A DNA stretch of 64,000 nucleotides from Riptortus pedestris (Eukaryota > Arthropoda > Insecta > Hemiptera > Alydidae): positions 147,440,001-147,504,000 of the forward strand of contig CM032229.1 in NCBI GenBank assembly GCA_019009955.1, in the 5' to 3' direction. The notes under the pieces were generated by a model. The model had not been told where the DNA came from and did not search any database. It saw nothing but the letters and a program-made list of their open reading frames with translations. A program made the translations under genes and the position numbers. Shown piece after piece: positions 23,596 through 33,649 of the stretch (within the stretch, counting starts at the first letter, position 1; every line of letters starts with the position of its first letter).

Positions 23596-24562
23596 TTGAC
23601 TGATTGGCAATCCATAGGTTCCACTTAAGTGCAAGAACGAATCTAACGTGTTAATTCAGAAAGTGGTTTTACTTATAATCTAGATCTACACTTTTAGTAT
23701 AGCAATTAGTAACATTTGGTTTTTTATTAATGATGTTAATAGATTACTTAATAATTAATGTTAAATGTACAAATTTTAATAACGTACTTTACTTAAAAAA
23801 CATAAAATATTTTTTATAGTAGATTAAAAGTTGTTTTTTTTTCTTCATACATATAACTATTAAAACTAACATGTCTGTGGCTTTTTCCTGCCTTCTTTTG
23901 TAGGATTAATTAATATTTCCTCGCTGAAAAAGCTTTAGTGGTGTTTAATTGCAATCCAAAAGCCCACGTATGTTTTTTTTATAGTATAAGTCTCTCAAAG
24001 GTTATGGATTTGAATAGGAGGTATGTATTCGCTTTATAAAGTGTAAAAGGCTGGTTCTAAGTGGAAAGGATTGGCTGAGTAGCGACGGCTTATGCTCATT
24101 ATTTAGTCCGACTGTATTTGGGACCGGAGTTTATGTATAAATTATTCCTTTTATACTCCTGCTTCCGTGGCTTCTCTACAGTAATCCGTCGTCTTTAATA
24201 AATGTATCCTGATAGATATGGCTTTTTCGCTTTTTCTTCCTTTCAATGGGCTCCACAGTAATAATAGCCTATCCCTGTCCTTTTAAAATAAGGTTTATGT
24301 TTCCCTGAGACATGCCTCTACATTGTAAATTTTATATGATATTTAAATTTGAAAATATACATCCAATCAGTTATATATGATTCCGAGTATACTTGGCATG
24401 GGAGAACTTTCCTATTTTGGACGTTTATCAAACTTTAATAATGTTAATGTTTGGTACATACTTACAATTTGTCACGAAAGTGGGTACTCATTTAAGTTTA
24501 CCAGGTCTTGAGGTATGACGCTTCTTATTTATTATTCTCAGTATGGTAGAGTATTTCTTGTG
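23596..24562. other. unassigned AT-rich sequence between the direct repeats
   Basis: No recognisable feature. Confidence 0.5.
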
Positions 24563-25270
24563 ACGACGTTGTCTAACGCCACTCGCCTTGTGTCAGGTCT
24601 ACTTCTTGTTAAAAAGTTGTCTAATGCCAATCGGCTTGTGACAGGTCAACTTCTTAAGAATTTGTCTAATGCCACACGGCTAGTGACATGTCTACTAGTT
24701 GTTTAGAAGTTGCCTAATGCCATTCGGCTAGTGACGGGTATACTTCTTGTTAAGACGTTGCCTAATGCCATTCGGCTAGTGTCGGGTATACTTCTTGTTA
24801 AGAAGTTGCCTAATGCCATTCGGCTAGTGACGGGTATACTTCTTGTTTAGAAGTTGCCTAATGCCATTCGGCTAGTGACGGGTATACTTCTTATTAAGAA
24901 GTTGCCTAATGCCATTCGGCTAGTGACGGGTATACTTCTTGTTTAGAAGTTGCCTAATGCCATTCGGCTAGTGACGGGTATACTTCTTGTTAAGAAGTTG
25001 CCTAATGCCATTCGGCTAGTGACGGGTATACTTCTTGTTTAGAAGTTGCCTAATGCCATTCGGCTAGTGACGGGTATACTTCTTGTTTAGAAGTTGCCTA
25101 ATGCCATTCGGCTAGTGACGGGTATACTTCTTGTTAAGAAGTTGCCTAATGCCAATCGGCTAGTGACACATCTACTTCTTTTTTTAGAAGTTGTCTTATG
25201 CCATTCGGCTAGTGACTGGTATAATATTGTAAAGAACTTGTCAAATGCCCCTCGGCTATTGACAGTTGTA
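24563..25270 (+). repeat. 48-bp minisatellite, about 15 units
   Basis: Unit: GTTGCCTAATGCCATTCGGC, TAGTGACGGGTATACTTCTT, GTTAAGAA. Spacing is 48 bp in the central units (for example 24709 to 24757), with more diverged units at both edges. CTTCTT-GTT-AAGAAG at each unit junction is a perfect short inverted repeat. 48 is a multiple of three, so a 16-residue Leu-rich repeat is readable, but about half the units carry T instead of A (GTTTAG), a stop in that frame. Coding is therefore unlikely. Confidence 0.95.
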
Positions 25271-25839
25271 CATCGTGGTCTTGACTAATACTCTATGTGT
25301 TAATAGACGGGGTGTCTTGCAGAAGACTATTAATATAAAATTTTATATTTTTTTAGTAATGGTTTTCTGGTGTTCTACTGACCATGAAAATTCAATACCT
25401 CCTCCACCCACTATTTTTTGTATTCACATTCTTTTCTGTTATTTCAAATCATTAGAAACTGTTTTTTACTGTTTTTTCAGGTAAGGACATTGGGCACAGC
25501 ACTTGAATATGTTTTCATTATACTTTATAAGGTAAGCATTTTACTAGGTTTTGTTTTAATAATTTTATTCTTAATGATAGGGATGGTAAAAAACATCATA
25601 AAAATCTTCGTTCTCATGCTTCATGTCAAATCATTTTTAGAAGAAATACACAAGAATATAATTTGTATGATAAGCGAAGCTAGTTATATACGAAACTCCT
25701 GTAGCTCTAATAGGTACTTACTTATAATTTCGCAGTTCGTGTATTTCCGTACCCTTCGATGCCTAACCCTCTCAAAGGAAGTTTGCTGAATTGAGTTGGT
25801 GGGTTAGTGTTGAATTTCTAAAGAATTATACTTTGCCTC
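25271..25839. other. unassigned sequence; open frame without recognisable domain
   Basis: A 123-residue frame (25418-25789) has two hydrophobic stretches but no recognisable family, and the stretch is AT-rich. I cannot distinguish it from chance, so it is not called as a gene. Confidence 0.4.
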
Positions 25840-26146
25840 ATTTCAATTACAACTGCTATCGAACGTTCTTGGTTCTTCGAACAATATTTCTTATGTTATC
25901 ACAATTATGTTCTACAAAATTGTATCACCTTATGCATAAGATCAGAGTATAGGAAATCACGTTCAAATCACATAAGATTAAATGTTATATTGCGAGACGT
26001 TTGTTATGTCTGATTCAATAAGAGCACAAAGAGCTCATGTGGTGTACAAACCAGCTTTTTTAAATATTCGTGTTTTTTTTTTTAACCAAAACCAACGTTG
26101 TTATTGTTCACGTTAATTTTGATACTTGCTTGATAGTGGCACATTT
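25840..26146 (+). repeat. dispersed direct repeat, copy 2
   Basis: Partner of 23305-23595. Relative to copy 1 it has a short extra segment (ATGCATAAGATCAGAGTATA) and a poly-T expansion near 26072-26083. Confidence 0.8.
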
Positions 26147-26605
26147 TATGTAAATTTAGGAACAACGTTCCGTGGATACACCGTTTTTTGTATTATTTAT
26201 TGCCCTCATTTACTAAGGAAAACTTTAGCTTACAATGCTACTGTGCGACTAATAAGTACTCAAAAACTTTAAAGAACATTACGATGTTTTAGGAGTTAAG
26301 AGTGGATAGCTATTTGGACTGTCCTGCCTCGGTTGAAGGAAGATAAGTAGCCCGGGCCAGGCTGGAGGATAAATTTATCTCTTAAAAGGGTTTTTATTAC
26401 AGAATTATTTATGTTGTGCTCCGCAGGCGGTGAAGTTGGGGGAGGATGGGAGCGGTTTAGGAGAGGGCAGTTTCAAACTTTCTGTTGGCGCCCTCTTCTT
26501 AGTTCTCTCTGCTAGACCGCTCCTGGGGGTTCTGCTCTAATTACCCCAGGGATGGCTAAACTCATTTCCCACCAGCTGTAATAACATATAGCATGCCCAG
26601 CAGCA
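26147..26605. other. unassigned sequence
   Basis: Moderately GC-richer segment at 26330-26570 (GTAGCCCGGGCCAGGCTGGA). No gene signature. Confidence 0.5.
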
Positions 26606-26829
26606 ATTATTATTATTTATTAACGTCCGCTTTTTGCTACTATGGCTGATTGGGACGGGTTACTACAGGTTACCTCCCTTTTCTAGCCAGGGTGGGACTA
26701 AGGATTCAATTTAATGAGTTCGTCACTAAATTAATTCCTATTACCCAGGCAGGAATCGAATTTGCCAGTTTAGGTTTACCATGTGAGAATAAATCCAACG
26801 TTTTAACTCACATGGCTAACCTGAGCCCC
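26606..26829 (-). mobile_element. tRNA-derived SINE, near full length
   Basis: Minus strand: GGGCTCAGGTTAGCCATGTG, then GAGTTAAAACGTTGG, decayed B-box (AAATTCGATTCCTGCC), body (TTTAGTGACGAACTC, CCACCCTGGCTAGAAAAGGG) and tail GCAAAAAGCGGACGTTAATA, AATAATAATAA. It lies just downstream of the LINE 3' end at 26945. Confidence 0.85.
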
Positions 26830-27044
26830 AAGGAGGAATTAAGATTCCGCTTATAGCTAACCGCTGACCCATAAGCGCCGTCATTAATTCAGAAGTAAAT
26901 TTAAAAATTAACATAGTGAATTACAAAGATACAAATCCATTTGCCATATCAGTGAATATTATTATTATTATTATTCATACAATAATCGCATTTCGCAACA
27001 GGGGCGATTTAGCGACGAATCAGTTATTTAATATACAGCATAAT

Positions 27045-27195
27045 AATTAACATATAACATATAGCCTATTTAACATATAACCTATAACATATAACCTATA
27101 AAATATTTAACATATAACCTATTTAACATATAACCTATAACATATTTAATATATAACATATTCAACATACAACATATTTAACCTATAACATATAA
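27045..27195 (-). repeat. ATATAACCTATTTAAC tandem repeats in LINE 3' UTR
   Basis: About 150 bp of irregular 8- to 16-bp units (AACATATAACC, TATTTAACATATAACC) within the LINE 3' untranslated part. Confidence 0.85.
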
Positions 27196-27252
27196 TTATT
27201 ATATTTACGTAAGTATGTTCATATCTGCAAATATTTTCAGTATTGCCCTACA

Positions 27253-27888
27253 TTATAATTTTTTGAAAATGTTGTTTTGATTCAAGTATTGTAATACGCG
27301 GTCTATGTACGGGCTACAGTCATGTAGTAATTCAGTCAAAGTGTATGGTAGGTCTATGTGAGTCCTTAGATAGCAGTCAGTAAGTATATGTTTTATAGTA
27401 AGTCTACAGTTACAGTGTTGTCAGTAGGGTTCGTCTTCTCCAGTAAGTAGGTAAGTGTGAGTTAGTCGTGAATGGCCAAATCTCAACCTCGTTAAAACTA
27501 CTTCTTCTCTTCTAATTAGCCTTTTTGAGGAAGGCCATTCACCAAGTGTATGTTTCAGTTCTCGAAATTTGTTATCAGTTGTGGTAAACCAAGTTTTCTG
27601 CCATGAATTGAGTATCATATGTTTTGCTTGGGCTTGAATATCTTGGTATGTACAATATGTGTTGTGAGTTGTTTTTTGAGTAGCTGACTTGGCAAGTTCG
27701 TCTACTTGTGTGCTTTGTTTAATGTTTGTATGTCCGGGTAACCAGTACATAGTTATTCTTTTGTTTAATGTCTGGATTTTGTGTAATATGTACGAGATGA
27801 GTGGATGTGAGCTATATATGTTTTTAGTGAATGTAGTGAATATTAGCCATATGGTCCGCATTGTTGAAGTGAGCAATGATAGAAACAC
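27253..27888 (-). pseudogene. LINE ORF2 C-terminus: RNase H end plus zinc-knuckle-like tail
   Basis: The open frame 27421-27888 encodes the end of an RNase H domain, with ITMYWLPGHTNI and VDELAKSA (the second is the catalytic-Asp-containing end of RNase H in LINEs), then LTRLRFGHSRLTHTYLL and GEDEPY. There it meets TGA at 27421-27423. The same frame continues after the stop to a natural TAA at 27253: QHCNCRLTIKH, ILTDC, then DRVLQYLNQNN. The stop occupies the position of the first Cys in a C-x2-C-x7-H-x4-C motif, so one Cys codon has become TGA. The catalytic RT core is absent because of 5' truncation. It is related to I/Jockey-type LINEs; the clade is inference. Confidence 0.85.
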
Positions 27889-28595
27889 TAATGTCTTTGA
27901 CTTTTTGCCCGGGAATTTCTTAAAGACGGAATGTTTAACTAAACTTCTAGATCGGATTAAAATAATTGGTTAGAAATCTAGAAAATTTTAAAATTAAATT
28001 AATATAAAAGTATACAATAATATTAAACTGCTGTAAAATAAAAATTACGAATACTATTCGTCTCAGGTTTTTACGATATGTTAGAATATAATTTTTTTAG
28101 AAAAAATTTTTCTTGTACCTATTGTCTCTCTTGCTATGAATAACTTAATGGGGACCTGTTTGAATAAAAAGACCTATTGATAATTCTGCAATGGTGAGGG
28201 TACTGGAGGACCTTGATCTAATCTCGCGTGCGCCGGCTAGTCACTTGCTGTCTCTCCAATAAGGGGATGCAAGTAGGTTCCTAAACGAAATTCTCTTCCC
28301 ATGTCCCAATATATTTCTCACCGCCCCTGTTTTAGATTTACTCTATATATTTAGATTTTTATATTAAGTTTTATGTCTGGATCTAGCATTTTTTTTTATC
28401 GTTTTGTTAATATTGTATATAGATTTTATTGTTTTTGAGTTTAGTTCTGAGGATGGCTTAAATAAAAAAAAATAACATGTGACGGTTTGGACGCTTTATT
28501 CCCCAAGAATACCTTCTATTTGGTAGTCGACGGATTGATGTAACTGCTGTGCTGGTTAAATCGGGTTAATATTATGAAGAATTCTGTGTTTTATT
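27889..28595. other. unassigned AT-rich sequence
   Basis: No recognisable feature. Confidence 0.5.
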
Positions 28596-29205
28596 AGCAG
28601 ATTTCCCTTCAGGGAAATCAGCTATTGAGGTCGTACTCATGACGCGATTTCTTTGGATTTTCTTCAAATGTCCATCGATCCTACCCAGGAGATGACGAAA
28701 ATTAGGTCCGTTCAAAACTGTTATATTTGTCTGTTACCGCTCTTGCGGGCGTAATTTTTGTCTTATCGTTACCAAACTTGATATATAATCGTTTTATGTA
28801 AAAAGAGAGATCAAGTTCGTTAACAGTTGAAATCGGACCAGGGGGAGGGGGGGTTTAGAAGGAGAGAATTTCTTAAATTCTTAATATCTCCGTTAATATG
28901 CGTCGGATCGAAAAATTGTATAGAACCAATCATATCTCAAATGTAGTGTTCTATAAATTTTGTTATGTACATTTCTTCACTATCTCGATTATTAACTGAG
29001 ATATTTGCATTTGTTTAGTTTTCGGTCTTAAGTAAACCCCCACTCCTACTCATCTCATATTAACAATATTCTATTATGTTATGAAGCACTTTATTTGAAG
29101 CTTACATACCAAATATGGTTCTCATTGAACTTTTAAGTTTTGAAATAAATGCAAATGCGTGGGAAATCTGCTTAGTTAACGCGGCCCCTGCGTGACGTAC
29201 TTTTT
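28596..29205 (+). mobile_element. H-family element, both ends present
   Basis: Starts AGCAGATTTCCCTTCAGGG after TTATT. The microsatellite slot has shrunk to TTATATTTG. G-rich tract 28839-28853. The core runs to TGAAATAAATGCAAATGCG, then GTGGGAAATCTGCTTAG, hairpin ACGCGGCCCCTGCGT and GACGTACTTTTT. Confidence 0.87.
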
Positions 29206-29817
29206 ACTTGTTTACTTACATTCGGCGCAGTAAAGTCAATATTTGATTTCCTACAATGAAAGGTATTAAACTTAATAATTTTAATTATGAGCCAATATTT
29301 GTTGTGAATGTCGCTGTAATTCGTAGAAGGAGGATAGTGAGTCGGAAGATGTTAATAGCGGCGGTGGTGTGCTCTGAGTGTAGAGTTGTAGTTAGCATAA
29401 TAGTACCCCAGGGCCAAGGGGTTACCTTCATGGCTCCTCTCTAGGGTCTTATAAGCCCTTAACTTGGTTACCCTTACCTTCCCAGATTCCTAACACCGAT
29501 CCTAACAAACTCCTGCCGACAGTTCAAGACTTAACAATTTTCTCCCTCCTAGAATTTGAACATATTTGCAATGAGGAACTTGGTGTCAGTGGTGTCCAAA
29601 TGCTTTACGGTTTTGAAGAAACTTAAGTTGAGTGCTTAATAACTAACGGACAGCCGAAGCCCACTTTGTTGAGCTATTTACCATATTTAATTGACAATTA
29701 TGGTTACAAGCACTCATATTAAGTTGAATAGCATCTTTCGAATGGCTTACATACCTGAGAAGGGTTTCAGGATGAGGATTGTCCACTTACAAACTTTGGT
29801 ATGCAGTGCCATCACAA
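29206..29817. other. unassigned sequence
   Basis: The 62-residue frame at 29256-29444 has no motif. No repeat match was recognised. Confidence 0.5.
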
Positions 29818-30729
29818 AAAAAGTCCGTCCCGCAGGAGCTACGTAAACAAAGCAGAAAGTTTACAACAGATAAATCTACATACTGGTAACACCACCGTGA
29901 ATGTTAAGGGAATAAATACAAACGGTAATAAGAAATCATTCAGTCAATTTACAAGTTAATAATATCTACAACGGAAAGCGTCTGAATTGTAAACAAACAG
30001 GGCAGCCAACTTCGCAGTGCTGAATAGATAGAATTATTCTAGACCGGAAAGATGAACAATTAATAAAATCTGAATATAATATATTAATTATAATATTAAT
30101 TTTATTTATTTACTATAGCTAGTGGAATAATTTGAAATGAATCAGCATAATTCCTTTTTCAATTTCTCAGATGTTGGTTATCCAAGTACAAAAGAAGGGG
30201 GGGGGGGGTCAACAGAACCTATTGGTTTGTATCTCGTATAATAACGCTTTGTGAAAACAAGATTTGGTATTTAACCTTGTAATGAAGTGGTTCATGATAT
30301 AACAGCTTATTAATAAAAGTCCGTCACGCAGGGGCTGCGTAAACTAAGCAGATTTCCCACGTGAAGTTTTACAATAGAGAAATTTCACGAGCCGGGAGTT
30401 AAGGAACCGACCAAACTAGCTTTTGGTGGGGAAGCCCAGTTAGCCGCCGTTTTAATAAAAATGCAAATATCTCAAGATAGAGAATAAATGTATAGAACAA
30501 TATTTATAGTAAATTTAATTTGCAATAAGATTGATTTTGTACTATTTTTCGATCCGACGTACAGTAACGGAGATATTTCGAATTTTCGAAAATTCTCCCC
30601 TCTAAACCCCGCTTCCCACTGGTCCGATTTCAGCCGTTAACGAACTTGATCTTTCTTTTCACACAAAACGACAAAATATCGAGTTTGGTAACGATCAAAC
30701 AGAAATTGCGACCGCTAGAGCGGTAACAG

Positions 30730-30781
<52 letters not shown>

Positions 30782-31205
30782 TTGAACGGACCTCATTTTC
30801 GTCATCTACTAGGTAGGATTGATGGACATTTGAAGAAAAATTTCGAAAATTCCGTCATGAGTACAACCTCAATAGCTGATTTCCCTTAAGGGAAATCTGC
30901 TAATACGACACTAGTAGGAGTGAGGGTTTACTGAAAGCCTAAAACTACAAAACCCAAATATCTCGGTTAATATTCATTATAAGGAAAATATGTATTCAAC
31001 AATGATTATAGTAAATTTAATTTGCATTAAGTTTCTATTAAATTTTTCGATCCGACGTATAGTAACGGAGATATTTCGAATTTTCAAAATTCCTTCCCTC
31101 TAACTCCCCCCCCCCTCCCCCTGGTCCTATTTTAGCCGTTAACGAACTTGATTTTTAGTCTTCCATGAAATACTTATATATCGAATTTGGTTACGATCAG
31201 ACAAG
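29818..31205 (-). mobile_element. H-family element (outer copy) split by a second H copy
   Basis: 3' end at 29818 (AAAAAAAGTCCGTCCCGCAG, GAGCTACGTAAACAAAGCAG). It continues through CACCACCGTGAATGTTAAGG, the G-run (30198-30208) and ATATAACAGCTTATTAATA to 30314. After the inner copy it resumes with ATACGACACTAGTAGGAGTG at 30902 and runs through core 1 to ATATATCGAATTTGGTTACG near 31195. The 5' block is lost at the junction with an opposite-strand H fragment at 31206. Confidence 0.82.
30315..30901 (-). mobile_element. H-family element nested inside another H copy, short form, complete
   Basis: Reads AAAAGTCCGTCACGCAGGGG, CTGCGTAAACTAAGCAGATT at its 3' end. The middle has TCACGAGCCGGGAGTTAAGG (short-form segment), core 1, a (TA)n slot at 30736-30778 and the palindromic 5' end AGCTGATTTCCCTTAAGGG, AAATCTGCT. 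Sequence of the outer copy lies on both sides. The hairpin GCAG-GGG-CTGC is intact. Confidence 0.9.
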
Positions 31206-31525
31206 ATTTGGTTAAAAATTATTCTGATTCATTATAAATTACAGTACTAGATATAGGAAATAGTTTTAAATAAAATTAATATGTTATATTCTAATATATT
31301 ACAGTAATTGTTTTTCTTTCCGGTGAGATGTTGACTGACCTGTTTGTTTACATTTCAGACGCTTCCCAGTTAAAATTGACTGAAAGATCTCTTATTGCCG
31401 TTTGTATTTATTCACTTAATATTCACGGTGGTGTTGGTTTACCAGTATGTAGATTTATCTATTGATGAGCATCACGAGGGAAATCTGCTTAGTTTACAGC
31501 AGCCCCTGTGTGACGGACTTTTTTT
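31206..31525 (+). mobile_element. H-family 3' half, opposite strand to its neighbour
   Basis: TTAAAAATTATTCTGATTCA, ATATAGGAAATAGTTTTAAA, GTTTGTTTACATTTCAG, CACGGTGGTG, then GAGGGAAATCTGCTTAG, CAGCAGCCCCTGTGTGACGG, ACTTTTT. It is joined back-to-back to the minus-strand copy, suggesting an inversion or template-switch junction near 31205. Confidence 0.78.
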
Positions 31526-32424
31526 TACAAAATATTTAAAGTCTGACTACTGGTTCTATGACACTTTCCTTCGTTGGACGATGGAAAATGGTTATTAACA
31601 ATGTTTTATTCGGAGTTTCCATTCATAGCTTAAATGATGACCCAAATTTATATTCGCTGCAACTTAACAGAAAACTTGAACCATCAGTAGAACGAAAGAC
31701 AACCACGAATGAGGTAAAGTGTCTCTGTCAGATTAAACAATGCATCACTTTAATTAAAATGACAGAAGAGAACAAGTCAAGTTAAATAGACTTGGTAATC
31801 TTTTGTCTTGTTTACCGCCAGGGACTCAACCATTCAGAACTCACTCTCTTTTGTTCAACTCCTAAGGGAAGACAATTGACAAAAAGGAAATCTTGTTTAC
31901 GAACAATATAATACAAATTAGACCTTCTATCAAACTGTAATGTGTGAGCTTAGAAACAATAATTAATTAATGTCATTTCAAGGTAAGGTATTTCAACAAA
32001 GTTTTAACAATATTTCTACTCAAAGTTATGAAATATTTCTTTACATCAGCTTTGAAATAGCATTTTAAAAACATTTCATTAAAATAATTGTATTTTATTT
32101 CATCAGCAGATTTTCCGTTTGAGAAATCACCTATTCACATACTGCTCATGACAAAAGTTTTACAGAAAACATCATTGGTTGAACAGCCCGTGAAGAGCCA
32201 AGGCCTGCCACGTAGCTGGTGCGTTCCCTGCCTTATTATGTTGGTATTACTCACTAACGATAGCTACTTCTTTATTAAAGATGGAGTTACTAATTACCTT
32301 GCTGTGCTGAGCAACTATACAAGCCCAATAAAATTTATCCCTCCGCCTTGAACTACATATATCCTAACAAATATCCTCGGGCTGTACCTTGGATATGGCA
32401 AGAATGATGCCCGTAATTATTATG
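31526..32424. other. unassigned AT-rich sequence
   Basis: Small frames at 31558-31785 and 32088-32351 show no domain. No repeat match was recognised. Confidence 0.5.
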
Positions 32425-32522
32425 TAGTACAATCTTATTGATAATGTAATGTACTACAATTGCTATTCAATTTTCTTTTCTCTATACTGAATATCAACAG
32501 TGTTATTTATATTTTCCATTTT
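32425..32522 (+). mobile_element. H-family core fragment (insertion target of next copy)
   Basis: CTTATTGATAATGTAATGTA, TGCTATTCAATTTTCTTTTC, ACTGAATATCAACAGTGTTA align with the core around the CATTTTTAG site. The next H copy begins exactly within that TTTT. Confidence 0.55.
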
Positions 32523-33130
32523 AGCTGATTTCCCATAACGGGAAACCAGCTATTGAGGTCATACTCATGACGCGATTTTCAAAAATTTTCTTCAAATGTC
32601 TATTGATCCAACCCAGGAGATGACGAAAATGAGGTCCGTTCAACATTTTATTTATATATTTGTCTGTACCGCTCCAGCGGTCACAATTTTTGTTTAATCG
32701 TTACGAAACTCGATATATAAGTGTTTTATGTAAAAATAAAGATCAAGTTCGTTAACGGCTGAAATCGGACTGGGGGAGGGGTGTTTAGAGGGGAGGAATT
32801 TCAAAAATTCTTAATATTTCCGTTATTATGAGTCGAAAAGTAGTGTAGAATCAATCTTATTGCAAATTTAATTTTCTATAAATGCTGTCTAATTTTTTTC
32901 ATTATATTCAATATTAATCAAAATATTTGCGGTTTTTAGTTTTTGGCTTTCAGTAAACCTCCACTCCTGCTCATGCCATATCTGCAATAAGCTGTTATAT
33001 CGTGAAGCGCTTTATTTGAAGCATAAAAAACAAATATTGTCCTCATTGAATTTTTACCGTCATGAGATAAATGCAAATTGGGAAGTGGTAAATCTGCTTA
33101 GTGTACGCAGCACCTGCGTGACGGACTTTA
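32523..33130 (+). mobile_element. H-family element, both ends present
   Basis: 5' end AGCTGATTTCCCATAACGGG. The microsatellite slot is reduced to TTTATATATTTG. G-rich tract near 32773-32799. It ends GTGGTAAATCTGCTTAGTGT, hairpin ACGCAGCACCTGCGT, GACGGACTTTA. Confidence 0.87.
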
Positions 33131-33649
33131 TTGAATTTCAGTTTTCCCTTGGTTAGTGATTACCTATCCTTTTTCATACTACCTGCATATCCCCAACCCC
33201 CTCATTGTGATAAATAAAGAGTAATTGATGTGTCAGCTCTGGTTTGCCGTTGTTGTAGAGGCCAATACTTGTCAATATAAGAGGAAGTATATAAAGGATG
33301 GGTGGTGGACATAGTGTAAGTATAAAGCGGGCGAGTTAAGTGAGTAGAAAGAGAGGTGTTGAGTGGGGGTGCTTGGGGTGTCCTGCTGACACTGCTTGTT
33401 GACTGTACGGATAGCCAGTAGCTCTGCCCCGTATCTTCTTTACAACCTTCATATCCCTATCAAATAGTCTGTCCGCACTTCCCTAATAGCCTCATATACA
33501 GAGCACAAAACTCCTCCTCTCTCTTATCATCTACATCCACAAATACTTCCTTTACCACCGTTACAACTCACATAAAATAAATATTAAATCACAATTATTA
33601 AGCAAATACGGAAGAGGCATTTTTTTAACATGACTACAAAGTTGCTAAA
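33131..33649. other. unassigned sequence
   Basis: Moderate GC, no repeat match and no supported frame. Confidence 0.5.

Larger units (their letters stand above)
26945..27888 (-). mobile_element. 5'-truncated LINE (RNase H-bearing, I-like)
   Basis: The only coding part left is the RNase H/C-terminal region (see the pseudogene entry). It is followed by a 3' UTR containing an ATATAACCTATTTAAC-type tandem repeat (27045-27195), then CGCTAAATCGCCCCTGTTGC and a terminal (AAT)n tail at 26946-26963. A 3' end of CGCCCCTGTTG plus a short AAT/TAA-type repeat is typical of I-clade-like LINEs. No target duplication could be defined. Confidence 0.78.

Noticed and set aside
24563..25270. CRISPR array
   Set aside because: Units are contiguous without unique spacers and the setting is a eukaryotic genome. 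This is a minisatellite.
24515..25288. Possible Leu-rich 16-residue repeat protein
   Set aside because: The 48-bp minisatellite is in frame by arithmetic only. About half the units have TAG in the frame and no flanking coding sequence is evident.
25418..25789. 123-residue frame with hydrophobic stretches
   Set aside because: No family recognised, AT-rich composition, no splice or promoter context. It could be a real exon but cannot be supported from the sequence alone.
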